Origin: Perca fluviatilis
Lineage: Eukaryota > Chordata > Actinopteri > Perciformes > Percidae
Reading direction: 5' to 3'
DNA: 64,000 nt
NCBI RefSeq assembly: GCF_010015445.1
Contig: NC_053126.1
Coordinates: forward strand, 13,360,669-13,424,668
Shown here piece after piece: positions 1 through 16,077 of this stretch. Numbering within the stretch: position 1 is the first letter of the stretch; each line of letters begins with the position of its first letter. Under the pieces are notes generated by a model. The model made no database searches. It was not told the DNA's origin and saw only the letters and a list, made by a program, of their open reading frames with translations. The translations under genes were made by a program, and so were the position numbers.

Positions 1-87
1 AAGAGGGCAATCTAGACACTTTTACCCCCATCGGACTGGTTCAAAGACATGGGATGAATCAGCATTCACCCAAAATGCTACTCTTAT

Positions 88-270
88 TAAGGTGCCTTGG
101 TGGCCTAGGGGTTAAAGTGCTGACTGGGTGTTGCAACGTCCCCAGGTTGCATCTGACCGGGAACTTTGTTGTATGTCATACCCCGTCTCTCTCTCCCCTC
201 ATTTCCTGTCATCTCTCTGTTGTGGGCTATCTAATAAGGCATAAAATAAAAGAATTATAAAAAAAAAAGA
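88..270 (+). repeat. tRNA-derived SINE
   Basis: It has an A-box-like TGGCCTAGGGGTTAAAG, a B-box-like GGTTGCATCTGACC, then the tail shared with other copies here (catacccc, tctctctcccctcatttcctgtc) and an AAAATAAAAG/poly-A end near 270. The promoter boxes are degenerate, so it is not a functional tRNA gene. Confidence 0.75.
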
Positions 271-3200
271 ACATTCTACTCTTCTTAATATCAGAAGTAA
301 CGTGTCCATCCAAATGTAGCGCAAAATGTAATGATAATTTCCAAAGAAATTGGCAAAAGAAAATGCTAATCCATATATGTTCCCATCTACTACTGTTATG
401 CAAATATTAGGAGATGAGCACATCGAGATAAAGAGCTTCCACACATATCTGAAGTTTTTGGCATTTGACAGATAAGTCAGAACCATAATTGCTGAGTGAA
501 GGTTATTCATAATGGGACCAAAGAAAGGAAATCCCCTAAAAGTGTACCACTTTGTCTGCACCATCGCCCGAGTTTAATCTCACGTGTACTGCGGCTACCA
601 CTTTTATTGAACTTCATCCGGCTGCACCAAACATGCGTTGTGAGTGCAAAAGTGGTATAAAACAGATAGAGATGTGAATGGGGGAGAGAGTGAAGGGGAT
701 GGAGCATCGAAGCTCCTGTGTTTACAACTAGTTTATTCCTCTCCTTTCCATTCATGTCCAAACAAAGAAAGTGAGACAGTGCAGCACCGTCAAGTACAGT
801 AGTTCATTCGTGACCAGGCCACTCCCGGTGTGGTCCAGATAACCATCGCGTACTGTACCACCCCAGGGGCAGCGCTCTGGTTCACAGATATTTCTTTTAT
901 AAACATTGAACATCCTCCTCACCACGCTGCCAGACACAGGGTGCGAAGGACTGGAAACAACATAAGACAGCAGAGAAGAAAAGGCAGAGAGAAAGGGAAG
1001 ACCATCAGAAAGTATGAATGAATTAAGTCGCAGAGGAAAAAAAAAAAAAGAGTGTGAGCCAACTTAAAAAACAGAAGTACTAAATGATCACTACTGTGTG
1101 GTATTGCTAGTCAGATAACCAAAATGCACATTCACACCCACTTGTACGCATACCTAAACACACATACCACACGCAGAGCGTAGCGAGTCGGCTCGTGGTG
1201 ACATGTCAAAATGTAGCGTTATGCATGTAGGAAGTAACAACCGTTGGTCCAACAACAGGCACACACAGAGAGGGAGAAAGAGAGAGAGAGAGAGAAAGAG
1301 AGATGGAGGAAGAAAGGTGATATCCTGAGTAGCCTGTTCCCGAAGGCCACCCAGCACCAGCAGTGTCTGCAACTTCTCACTCAAACTTCAACATACACAC
1401 AAAGAGGCCTAAGGGCTACTGCTTTTTTACAAGAGAAAATTACTCAAAAAAAATTGTTTCACCCAATTAAGCCCTGTTTATCTTAACCTTTGTTCTCGTG
1501 ACTGTATGCTTGCACTCAAAAATGTCTTCATTCATTAACTGCATTGATCATCAGTCTATACAGTAACAGGTGATATATTGTAGACAACCCACAGAGGATA
1601 TCTCTTCTGCGTGACCCACAGGGACCCTTTAGAGGCCCTCAGTGTGATTACTTTTGTGTAGGGTCAAAGGACAAACATGAGATGACACATTGAGTTGTTG
1701 GTCACATGTAGATTGATGACGGGAGGAGATGAGAGTGGGATGCACTAGCAGAGAGGAAGAAGAGCCCTGACCTGATTTTACTCAATTTTCATCCAGAGGC
1801 AAACAGGCATGTATGAGTCTGTATGACTTCACTTCAAAATCCAAAATAGACTTGTAACTCCACTTTGACATTAACACCAATGACTTTAAGATTAAGCAAT
1901 AACTTAAGTCGAATCACATTAGTGTAAAGGGAAGTCTGAAAGGGGGTTTACCTGTGACTTGCAAAATGGTGACTTTGTCCCACCTCTGCTGAAAAGTTAC
2001 AAGTAAATATGTGCCCAAGAAGCAGCATATCCAACTTTTTTTTGTCTTTTCAGCACCATGTTTCAAAACTCTCAGTGACGTCTCTGACGATCAACACGTT
2101 TCCTTATAACTCCTTCTCCCTCTTTTCATACGCACCATTTTAGGTGGCAGGGGTAAAAGCATGGATGACAGGGTGCTGGGTTTGAGTGTATGAGCATGAG
2201 GGAGAAAGAGTGTGCATGTTGGGTGAGTCGGGGCAGAAGTCCTGAAGAAAGGAGGTAATGGAGGAAAGGGGAAGGTGAGGCTGAGTCTTCACGGCCCCCG
2301 GAGTTCTTTAAAGGCTTGTTTGTACAGTGTGAGAAAAAAAATGTAAACATGTCACTTTTCATTAGGGCCCCATTCCTCCCAGCAAGCAAAGAAAGTGATG
2401 TCTCTATACCTCCCTTTTGTTAATCCTCCCCATCAGCAGCATGCAATTAGTGAATGTGGGGTTTGTCTTTGGCTGATGCTCCAAAACCGCAGAAACGACA
2501 AAAGAGTGAGAAGAGAGAAAACGAGGGAGGCGGGGGAGTGAGAATGAACAAGTTTTGAATGAACAAAGCACTGACATCTCAACCTGGTTCAATCAAAAGA
2601 AATAAATGTGTGCACATGAAGAAAAAGAAGAAAGGATGGCGAGTGAGGAAAGTTGTGTCGAGACTGATCTTACTGTAGGACAAAATCCTTCCCTCCCGCC
2701 TTACTTGTGGTCCTTTTCAAACCAATCTCTTGCTCCCTATATGTCCCTCCCTGCCCTCTTTGACTCATCCTTCCTCTCTCTGTCGTCTCCCTCCCGGGAG
2801 GCTGGGTCCCCTGACCCCGTGTGAAAGTCAGCAACACACATTCCACCACAGTCCACCCTGCTCTGGGAAAGTCAGGCCATGCTGCACGAGAGACAGAGAG
2901 AGAGATACTGAGGAAGGGAGGAAAGAGCAAAATGGAAGATAGGCAGGAGAAAGGAAAAATGGATTAAAGAAAGAGACAAAAACTACTGTTGGGTAAGGCT
3001 CACAGTGTCTGGTGTGACACATTCCCATACTGGACTGAGCCGCCTGCCCGACGAAGACTCCATCCTCGTCTCTCCATCCTATAATCGCCCAGATTCCTCT
3101 GCATATTTTGGCTTTCTCCTCTCTGGGATGTACAAGTCTCAGTTTGATGAGTCTGGCATTGGTACGGTAACTGCTAAATGTGTGTCCTAAACCCCAAATG

Positions 3201-4480
3201 GGTTCATTTTCTGCATAGTCAAACTGCCTTTTAAAGGATGTCTGCAGCTTCAGGAGGCTTCAGTTGGAGGCTTCAAACTTGAACACAGGCTGGATAATGT
3301 GAGGTGAGCATACAGTATGATACATACAGCACAGGCTATAAATGTTTTGACTGGGATAACGTTTTTTTGCATATTAGATTAAGACGAGTGCCAAATTTCA
3401 ACTTTAAAGCGATACTGCATTACTTTTGAAAGAAGAAATTTAAAAAAAAAGGGCTTTTTACCTTTTTGTACCTTCAGTCTGGTTTTCAGCAAGTAAAACA
3501 CATGCTAAGTTAGATTTACTGCTGTTAATGTATGAAAGGGTGCTTCACCATTCACCCAACATGGATGTGATCACCATTAAAACTCCAGAGCTGAAAGTCA
3601 AAACTTTAACCTTATGATAATTGTTGAATTCCAAATTTAATGTGCTGAATTAGCGCCAAGACCAAGGAAATATATTACTTTCCAAATACCTATACCTACA
3701 ATAACTTTGAAGAGAGGCATAACTAGGAGAGTGAAAGAATAAATGAAAGAAGGATGGAGAGGAACAGTGTTGTGCTGGAGGGGCACAGGTGGAGAGAGAG
3801 AACCAGAGTGAGCCAACAGAGGGATAAGGAGTGATACATCACTCAGCACCTTTGATAAAAATCCTCCGCTGGCTTAACCGCACCGAGCCACTCCCATACA
3901 CTGTAACCAATGCACTGCTCCCTCTGACTATTGTTGGACATTAGATAGACAGAGCCACTGACAGAGAGACTAACCTTTAAGTAAGAAGAATGAGAGGGGA
4001 GAGTAGGAGGCAAGGACAAAATGACAGCAGATTGTGCCCCCAGCCCCTCTAGACAGGGCCCTCCTGACTTGACCCTGGTGAAAGCTCTGTAAGTATGGAG
4101 TTAATCAAAAGTGTGTTAGGATGACAGGCAGGGGGCCCTTCATGAGGCTGCGCCAGGGGCCTCAGCTCCACAAAGCCTGCAGTGTGAGGGGGGCCGTTCT
4201 TCACACAGTAATCGTGGTTGTGTGGGCCGGGGCAGGGGAACACCATCGGTTAGTCTGTCTGCTGGTGGCAATAAACTGTTCCGACCTGAGCAAAGAGCCC
4301 ACCAACGTCTCTGCATGATGACATGGACATCAATCTGGGTGCCCACCTGATGACACACACACGGTATTGGGCCACATTCTGTATGTCAACACGTACAGCT
4401 TACAGGAAATGTGACAGTAAAAGAAAGTTACCACACATTCTGACTTACTAGTGTTAGTACTACTTTTTATACAAGACTTA

Positions 4481-7370
<2,890 letters not shown>

Positions 7371-7431
7371 CAAGGATGGAGACCTTGCTGAGGAACTCTT
7401 CATACATCTTTCTCTTCCTCAGTGTGCTGCC
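7371..7431 (-). CDS. prkar1b: PRKAR1B coding exon 7 (inter-domain helix)
   Basis: This 61-bp exon codes residues 236-255 (GSTLRKRKMYEEF, then LSKVSIL) plus the first base of Glu256. The acceptor is ttctcttacag and the donor G|GTAAGT. It forms the helix that joins cAMP domains A and B and passes the cAMP signal between them. It is identical to the vertebrate type I consensus as I know it. Phase 1 at the 3' end agrees with AG at the start of the next exon. Confidence 0.95.
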
Positions 7432-9815
7432 CTGTAAGAGAAAAAGAGGAAAGACACTCGCCATTAGACACTCTCTCTCTGTTTTGTATGTCAGTGCTCC
7501 ACAATTATTGTAAAAAATTATAATTGTGATCATTCTGCAAAATATTGTGATCTTAATGTCTTGGTTTCAAGAAGAGGACCTGATTTAAAAGTAGTAAAAA
7601 ACTAAGGTCTCGCTCATACTGTCTTACGGTGGTTCTAATCTTAACAGATTCAGATAATGAATATTTTGGAGAGACTAAGAAAGAGCCTTGTTGTCAGATA
7701 ATTAAAATAGAGAGTGTAAATGGCAGACAATGATCCTTCTTGTTGGAACTAAAACATTTTTCACACTGATATTGAAAAGATTTTCAGGAAAGAAAATTCT
7801 TTCCATTTATTACACTGTTGGTGTCATGTTTATGTTTTGTAAGGTTTCTCTTTCTCTCTTTTTCACTTGAACTCACAGTTTTCCATTTTACTTTAACTTT
7901 TATTTATGCCCAAATTGGTGCATGTTGCTCACTCACTGGTCACATGTAATAAAAGCACTTTAAATGCCACAACTGTTTTTTGAGGCTAACAGTAGTGAGA
8001 CATTTACATTACAAACTATGGAAACATTCAAATTCAAATTGCAGTATGGGGTAATCTATCACTAATAGTGTAGACGCAGTTCATGGGGTCATACTTCTGG
8101 AGGTGTGTATAACTTGTGTGGTAATGTTCATTGCATGTGTGTGTGTCTGTGTGTGTGGCCCACCCCACCCACCAGGCATGGGGACTTTCCCCTCTCTGCC
8201 TCTGCCATGAACATCAGGTGCTTCCTGACAAGTCTAGACCCAGAGGACCTCTTCCCTAACTGCATTTCTCCTTTTTCCTCTCCTTCATTGCACAGAACCA
8301 CTTGGAGAAAGCGGGAACATAAAGAGAAACAGAGAGAGGGTGAGGAGAGATGATCTTGTCCGCCCTGTGTCTGTCTCTGCATATGGAAATGATATATTGA
8401 GGCTTGGGGTGTCTTTAGTGCATAAGTGCCTGAGTCCCGCTGCTGCCTCTAATTTCATATAATTTCACATTTTGTCTTAAAAGGGGAGAAAATGTTCCCA
8501 AGTGAGCCAACGTCAAGCTCAAAATCGTAAACAACTTGATTAAAGGAATTCTAGCCTGCATCGCCTCCCTCCTGGATAAATGATTTGTGTGTGTGTGTGT
8601 GCTTGTGTGTGTATGTGTGTGTGCGTGTGTGGAGCGTGCAGTCTGTTTTAGGTTCTGCCACTTATGTTTCGTTGCTGTCTCTGCAGAGACGAAACTTCAT
8701 GCTCATTAAGCAAGCAAATACAAACACTCACACATGTATACTCTACCTCTAACACAATCTCACATGCACCCACAAACACACACACACACACTCACACACA
8801 TGCACCTTCCACAAAAATGTTGAGTTGGTATCTTGATTTCATAGCCTCCCCATAGAGCTCCTCAAACAGGCTTGCTGAGCTTAAAGGCTTACCATGAGTA
8901 TACAACATTACATTACACAGCAGGACTGATTTATGCGACTGGTGTGGGAAGGGCTGGGTGGGCCAACATAGGGGTTGACTGGGGTGGATGGAATGAAAAT
9001 GATACTTTTCTGAATTTCTGATTCTAAAATGTAATCATTTATTTTGTTGGTGCACATTTTCTCTTTGCATTCTTTGTATCTGTCCTTATCCTTATCCTTC
9101 TGTCTACTTGGGAGGGCCTGAGCACATGATTCATGTACAAAACTCCCCAACTCCTGTTGGCTGTAATGTGTTCGCTCTTCCCGTGGTTAAGGATGAACCA
9201 GCCTCTGTGTCTGCTCACTGTCTTTGAGAATCATCAAAGAGTTGAGGTGTGGAGCGAAGCCAGACTAAACCAACCGTACCTAACGCTCCATCCCCATCAC
9301 CTTCATCTCTGTCCAATGCGCAACATACACCCCCCAAACATTCCTCCTCATTTCTTGGTATCATTTCTCCTCGTCTCCTTTCGTATTGTGTTCTGTTTGT
9401 TGACAGTGGTCTGTCAGTTAATAGCTTTGTCTGTATCTGTGTGTGTATAAATACTAAGATGACAACAGGTGGGTATTGTATGACTGGTGGCAACACAATG
9501 GAGAGAGTGTGTTAATCACAGGGAATGGTATTACATTGTTTACTAAATGCACTCCTGCACAAGGAGGAGAGGAGGAGGTGAGGGCGGGGGGTGGGGGGTA
9601 AGGTAGTTTTGAAAAGCCGCTTTGGCTCAGATTTTGCATGACAAAATAACTTGACGTGTTCATATTGTTATCAGCATGCTCAGTGGTTGAAACTGCTTCA
9701 AGATCATTTTTTTTCATATTTTCCATTGGGTGGAGATATAGGGTCCAGGGTTAAGGGAGAATTATCTACATGTGATGTCTTCAAGGGCACATGCAAACAT
9801 GTACATGCTATAAAA

Positions 9816-10010
9816 TAGGGCTGGAATTAACTATTATTTTCATTATCAATTCATGGATTAATTTATTTGTTTATCAAATAATTCAAATAAATGTGAAAAA
9901 TGACCCTCAGAGGTTCTTCAAATGTCTTGTTTTGTACAACTAACAGTCCATAATGATACAAAAGAAAGAAATGCAGGCATTTGAAAAGCTGGGAACCAGA
10001 GAAAATTAGC
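9816..10010 (+). mobile_element. hAT-like miniature element, 5' part only
   Basis: It starts TAGGGCTGGAATTAACTATTATTTTC, close to the terminal sequence of the elements at 24898 and 52053 (TAGGGCTGCRACTAACGATTA type), and keeps the internal part with AATGTCTTGTTTTGT. No right terminus is visible, so it is truncated or decayed. Confidence 0.55.
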
Positions 10011-10169
10011 TTGACAGCATAACAGAAAAGATTGTGGTGGAAGGAGAATGGTGGAGATCCAGCAGAGAAGCAGATGTGCAAACAATGAAACTGATGGTCG
10101 CTGGAGCACACCTTCCCAAGCTCCCGACTAACAAGCTGCAGATAATCAAGCACTCAGCAAAACTTTACT

Positions 10170-10172
<3 letters not shown>

Positions 10173-10248
<76 letters not shown>
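10173..10248. repeat. (AC)38 microsatellite
   Basis: A pure dinucleotide run, read as (UG)n in the PRKAR1B transcript. Confidence 0.97.
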
Positions 10249-10250
<2 letters not shown>

Positions 10251-10431
10251 AGACACTCAATGCACTCAATTGTGTTGGCTTAGACATTGCCAGAATACCA
10301 CACTTTATAAAACAGCTTTACAAATCACTGACAGCAGTAATTAACTACAGGTTCACATAATTGAATCCTGTTTCACCCTGTCTCCCCTCATGCTGCTGCT
10401 GCTGGAAGAAATGAAGGAATGAGAGCCAGAG

Positions 10432-10473
<42 letters not shown>

Positions 10474-10494
10474 GAGAGAGAGAGAGAGAGAGAG
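10432..10494. repeat. Poly-A tract followed by (GA)n
   Basis: 34 adenines (10432-10465) lead into a GA-rich run to 10494. It could be the remnant tail of a retroposed sequence, but no body is recognisable on the left. Confidence 0.85.
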
Positions 10495-11006
10495 AATCCT
10501 CTCAAAGGAAGGTTGCCAGGGCAGACTGTGCCCTCAGTTAAACTATGTGCTTAAGGTGACTTGTGTGCTGGGCAGGCCAGTGCCAACTTTACATTGAGCT
10601 GAAAGGTCCAAACACAAACCTTCTTCCATCTCTGTGGCTTCAAACTGTTTGACACAGAGCAGAATATCCACAGCTGATGAAGGCTTAGATGCACACACGT
10701 GTTTGAAAGGTTAATTGGAGGCTAATCTAATTTACCTGGAGTAAGGCGTGAGGAACATTTGATTAAGTATTAAGTTGGGCACGGAGACAGCAATTAGTCA
10801 TTCTAACAGCACCCAGAAAAGTGTGTGTTTCCATTTTAAATATTTAGACATTCCTGCTAGATAAGCTCCTGGAGCTGGAAGTGTGTGTGGAAGCATTAAG
10901 GGTGACCCTCTCTCCCCTCCACAGCCCTCACTTTTCCCCCTTTATTCATTGAGCAACAGATCTACAGAGACATTAAAAGGGGAGGATACACCCGGAGGTG
11001 GAGGTG

Positions 11007-11010
<4 letters not shown>

Positions 11011-11093
<83 letters not shown>
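11011..11093. repeat. (GT)n microsatellite with one TT break
   Basis: A GT run interrupted at 11042-11043. A second GT run follows at 11221-11269. Confidence 0.95.
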
Positions 11094-11096
<3 letters not shown>

Positions 11097-11217
11097 GAGT
11101 ATAACTGTTTTATAAGTGTTTTAAGGAGTCTTAAGTGGTTGAGTGGGAGAAAATATTGCAATTGAAGGACCACAAAAGATAAGAGTGTAGAGAGTCTACT
11201 ACAGTACATTTGTATCA

Positions 11218-11220
<3 letters not shown>

Positions 11221-11269
<49 letters not shown>
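11221..11269. repeat. (TG)n microsatellite, about 49 bp
   Basis: A pure dinucleotide run about 130 bp after the previous GT repeat, in the same orientation. Confidence 0.95.
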
Positions 11270-11272
<3 letters not shown>

Positions 11273-11634
11273 TGTGGGTACTTCAGAGACGGAAGAAGGA
11301 ATCTTACTCGTCTGATGCTGAAATACTCCAAAACAACACACATTCTTAAAAAGATAACACCTATTAAAGATACAAGATACATTGTATTTCTATTTGAGTA
11401 TTCAACATCCACTGGAGATTAATGTGACACAATACTACTTTATATGCCTGTAGGTGGCGACACTGATGTGGCTGCTACTTCTTTTAATTTTTGCTTCCAG
11501 GCAGGTGGACTGGTCTCATTGCAGCCTGCTCAATGTGGATGTGTTTGTGAGCGTGTTACAAGACAAGGTGCGCATCATTCACCTTCATTTTAATAACACA
11601 TCATTTACCTTTCAAACATTTAGTAGCAGCAGAA

Positions 11635-11972
11635 TTAAAAGGTTCCCTGTGGAGTTTTTGACCTGCTATGGAGCTGTTTTTCAATGAGTGGGCCTCTGTG
11701 TTGTTTATGTTGTGCATGCGCAGGTGATGTGATACAAATTCCTCCCAGTGGTTTTACACTATGTCAGAGATTTACAGGTGGAGCTGACAGTCAAGATAAG
11801 CTGAAATGCACCAGCAAAGACATGGAAGAAGAAGACTGCAAAAAAAATGGCTTTGCAAATGTTTTATGAGGAAGGACATACTATTTCATCATGTTTGTTA
11901 GCGCTCAAGGATACATACAGTGAGTTATGTTGAGAAACTGAATGTAAACATAACTCCACAGGGCACCTTTAA
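11635..11972. mobile_element. Small non-autonomous element with inverted ends, TTAA flanks
   Basis: The left end TTAAAAGGTTCCCTGTGGAGTT pairs with the reverse complement of the right end (TTAAAGGTGCCCTGTGGAGTT): CCCTGTGGAGTT is exact on both sides. TTAA occurs at both borders, as expected for piggyBac-like or Kolobok-like insertion. The 338-bp interior has no transposase, so it is a MITE. The superfamily is inferred. Confidence 0.6.
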
Positions 11973-12079
11973 TTTAAACTTTAAGCAATGGCCACCCAAC
12001 CAGGTTGCAACGGAGTATTAGCTTGGGCAACAGTACGTGAAGCAAGCTTAACCTAACTCAAAGTGTATTCTGAAGTTCA

Positions 12080-12286
<207 letters not shown>

Positions 12287-13747
12287 TTAGGCTTAAATGC
12301 TTCAGAATAATGTCAATCATTGCTGGGTAGTTTGTGTGAAGAATTTCATTTTTATTTGTCTCTACCCGTCATAAGACACCTTCCCCAATCCTTCTTCTCC
12401 CCTTCTCACTCCCCCAAAGTTTTTGGGCAGTTTGATATGCTCACTAGGTCTTGTCCCTGAGTATTTGATCCTCACTAAGCCCTCAAATGAGACCCTCTAA
12501 AAGGCCCTATATCCCTCCTATCTCTCCATCCATCCCTTTCATTTCCTCTGCCCTGTCTTTTTAGGACCTTCTCTTTGATTTGGGAGTGATGGAGAACAGA
12601 AACCCGTGGTAGACTTTGTAAGTCTACTCCGTATAGGCACTCACATGCTTGTTCACCTACATGCACACGCACACACATGCACAGCTCTATTTAGGCCAGC
12701 CACTATAACTCTACAGACAATACGACCTCATTGAGACTCATTCAGGCTGTCTCTGGGGATGTTACGGTTTCACCTGTCGACACACTATCCACTATCTTGT
12801 TGACTTAATAACACAGAGAGAAAGGAGAGGGAGGGAGGGAGGGTTTATCCCTCCGGTGGCTGTGAATTGCCAGAATTGTTGCAAGCCATTATCCAAGGCT
12901 CATAGTAGACCTCAGGGGACTCATCCTTCACTATAAACTGGGGTGGCTTCAAAGAGACGCATAGTGCTGGCTACGGTTACGTCAAGCTTAGAAGAACAAT
13001 CATATGAGTGTTCGCGAAAGTGCTACATCAGAGCATACAGTACAGGTAATAGTATTTTTTTCGCTGTACAGTTTCCCGTTCTAGTCCTAAAGTCTTTGTT
13101 CTGTCTTCATTATTGTACATCTGATCCCATTAAGGTTGTACACAGACTGACAATCAGCATGACGTCCTAACTGGAACAGGTATGCAAGAACTTGCAGAAT
13201 AGGTGGTACAGACTGTAAGGACTGAAATTGGAAACACTTGCACTTTATCGAGTCAGCACTATGCGTAAGGTAAACTGGAGTTCATAATGAAACAATTCAA
13301 GTCTTGCACCAAGACCTATGCTGTCTCACAGCTGTCACTGAATTTTCAACACACAAAAATCTACAGCTGTGTGTGCCTTGTGGTAATTAAGAAGCAACAA
13401 ATCAAACATTCTGGAAGGTGGATGAGCAGGCAGTGTTGCTGTGTATATCTGTTTGTAGTTACTTGGAGTGTGTTTCTCTGTGCATGCCAGTGGGCTGCCA
13501 AAGTGTGTGTGTGAGAGGGCTGTCTTTATTTGTTGTCTATTTGGCAGCAATTATTTAATTTGAATAATACTAATAATAGTGCTAATAATAAATAAGCATA
13601 ATTGCTTGCATTAAGGTAAAAGTACTTAAGTGAAGTTTTCTTAAAAGCATTGCTCACGAAATGTCAGATATAATCAGCTGTGATTAAAAGATACTCCGTA
13701 ACACCTACTCTTTCGTATTTATTAGCAGTATATATATATATATATAA

Positions 13748-14020
13748 ACCTTTAATAAATGGTTTATAACACACTATAATGTAGTTGTAAGCAGACATGA
13801 GGATATTTTAAAGTGAGCATTTGTGCACAAATATAACTTCTTCTATGAAGATGTATTTTATATAATTGCAAGTGTGTAATACTATATTGTCATTTATAAT
13901 CACCAGTCAACAGTGATGGGTTCCCACAGGAGGAGTTATAGTTTAATAAAAAAACACTTATATCGGCTTACAGTTGCATTATAGTGTGTTATAAACTATT
14001 CATTAAATATCCACCTCCCA
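13748..14020. mobile_element. Hairpin-forming MITE-like inverted repeat
   Basis: The left arm (13748-13805) and right arm (13955-14020) are imperfect reverse complements. Both contain TTTATAACACACTATAATG or its complement, followed by a match of GTAGTTGTAAGC to GCAACTGTAAGC. The loop is about 150 bp. The arrangement is typical of foldback MITEs; the family is not identified. Confidence 0.6.
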
Positions 14021-14764
14021 CTCTGACATTCACACACACACACATGGATACTGCTTGTATATGCTAAATAGGGGGACTTAAAGTAAAGTGTTACCAGATA
14101 CTCATTATTTAATTACAAATTGCATTTTGGAATGAAAGCTTTCATTTCCTTTGTGTGCACACATATAAATGCAGGCCAATGTCTGTAAGTGAATACATTT
14201 GTGTGCAGACATGGAGGGGTGTTTACATCAGTGGCAGTGGTTGTCAGCTTTCAGGCAGTTTATGGGATGCCAGCAGATTTACACCCCTGTCTAATGAGAG
14301 ACATCTCCACACTTTAATAACCTCGGGACTGAGCTGTAAGTAGTTCAGAGCCTGAGCTGTGGCTGGGAGGCAGCAGCTGTCTGCAGAGAAAGAGTGGTGG
14401 ATTGTAGGGAGAGGTGACGGAGACACAGATAAGCAAATGGGCGAGGCCAAGGATAGGTGTCTTCCCCCATCTTGGGTGCAGAATGATAGGATCCTGGCTG
14501 TTGGAGCAGATGTCTTAGATTCACTGTTGGCAGACAGAAGAAGGTTGAAGTCCCAGCCCAGAGCAGGGCAGAACTGTGAATCTAATATAAATAATATGAA
14601 GATAATATTATGAGAAAAATAAGAAAAACAGCGTAAATATCAAATATGAGCCTAGGATATGTTGCTACTGGAAGCAACAAAATTTCCCGAACTTCCGGCC
14701 CCAGTTAAGGTTACACAGCTTAGAGAGAGTTGTACAGACCAATGTGTGGTAAAAGGAAAAGCTT

Positions 14765-15255
14765 TTACAGGGGGCATCCTAACCAGATGCCCAAACCACC
14801 TCAACTGGCTCCTTTTGACGCAAAGCAGCAGCGGCTCTACTCCGAGTTCCTTCTCTCTAAGGGAGACGCCAGCCACCCTCCTCAGGAAACCCATTTCGGC
14901 AGCTTGTACACTGGATCTCGATCTTTCGGTCATGACCCAGCCGTCATGACCATAGGTGAGTGTAGGAATGAAAACTGACCGGTAGATCGAGAGCTTTGCC
15001 TACTGGCTCAGCTCTCTTTTCGTCACAACAGTGCGATAAATTGAACGTAATACCGCCCCCGCTGCGCCGATTCTCCGACCAATCTCCCGCTCCATTGTCC
15101 TCTCACTTGTGAACAAGACCCCAAGGTATTTGAACACCTTCACTTGGGGTAAGTTCCATTCCCTACCTGGAGTAGGCACTCCATCGGTTTCCTGCTGAGA
15201 ACCATGGCCTCAGATTTAGAAGTGCTGATCCTCATCCCAGCCGCTTCACACTCCT
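14765..15255 (-). mobile_element. Degenerate LINE reverse transcriptase C-terminal remnant
   Basis: On the minus strand the translation reads in pieces: CEAAGMRISTSKSEAMVLSRK, then VFKYLGVLFTSERTMEREIG, then MTERSRSSVQAAEMGFLRRV, and SQLRWFGHLVRMPP at the end. These are hallmarks of the C-terminal part of fish non-LTR retrotransposon reverse transcriptases. It has internal stops (after TYPK and after ELSQ) and breaks off after RMPP, so it is dead. The clade is not certain. Confidence 0.8.
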
Positions 15256-16030
15256 ATCTTGTGCCTCGTCTAAATATGGGAATGGATATACACACACCTA
15301 CCCTTCTGTAGAAAACAATCTTGGCCCTTCACCAGTTCACCAGAAATGTAGAAATGTGCCATATAACTTATCTAATCACATCTGACCAGACATCACCTAA
15401 AACAATGGAAGTCAACGGTAGGAGTTAGTTGTTATGTAGTCTTTCTATCAAGGCACCATCTGAGTATTTATAAACTTCTTTATGTCTGTCTCTCAGGTGG
15501 GCACGCTTGGTCAAGCTTGCCACCCTGCCTCTCTCCTCTTACCCTCTGTGTCTGCTCACCGCTGTAAGCCGATAAGGTCACTTCCTGTTTAACTTTCCGT
15601 CAAGTCCTGTTTTATCTTTCCACTTAACTGTATCGCTCTGCGTCAGGCTCACTAAGACAAAAGAGTTCTTTTTAAGAACTTTTTAAGTTCTTAGTTTGGC
15701 TGCTTTCACAGTGCTCTCCAGCGCCATGTTCAGATTGCCATCGGAGTGGAACCCAACTTTGAAGGGAACAAAACATGGGGGCAATCCAATACAACCTGTT
15801 CATTGTTATAGGGAAACATTGTCTCAACATGAGTAGAGAAGGGTCACCTATGAGTCAAAAACCCTTCATATGGCCTACCCTTGAAAACAGGTGAATTAAT
15901 GCTCATACTGGCACACTGCATACCGGAATCCCCTTTATTTATAATGGTTTGCTTTCGTCAATTTAACTTATAATGGAAGAAATTACTCTAAAGAGAAATT
16001 AGTGTTTGTGTCTCTGTGTCGGCCACTTAC

Positions 16031-16077
16031 GTCCACTTCACCTTGGTCAATCACATAGAAGTTGTCTCCTTCATCGC
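16031..16077 (-). CDS. prkar1b: PRKAR1B coding exon 5 (47-bp small exon, cAMP domain A)
   Basis: The exon has only 47 bp: two bases completing Gly167 and 15 codons, residues 168-182 (DEGDNFYVIDQGEVD). The acceptor is ccctccag and the donor GAC|GTAAGT. It continues the beta-barrel of cAMP domain A, with the conserved GDNFYVID turn. Skipping it (47 bp is not a multiple of three) would shift the frame and destroy both cAMP sites, so it must be constitutively included for a full product. It is too short for ORF-based detection and was placed from phase and conservation. Confidence 0.94.

Noticed and set aside
199..564. 121-residue minus-strand frame with hydrophobic segments
   Set aside because: I looked for a membrane protein such as a fatty-acid elongase, but found no histidine box or other family motif. 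The stretch is AT-rich intron overlapping a SINE tail.
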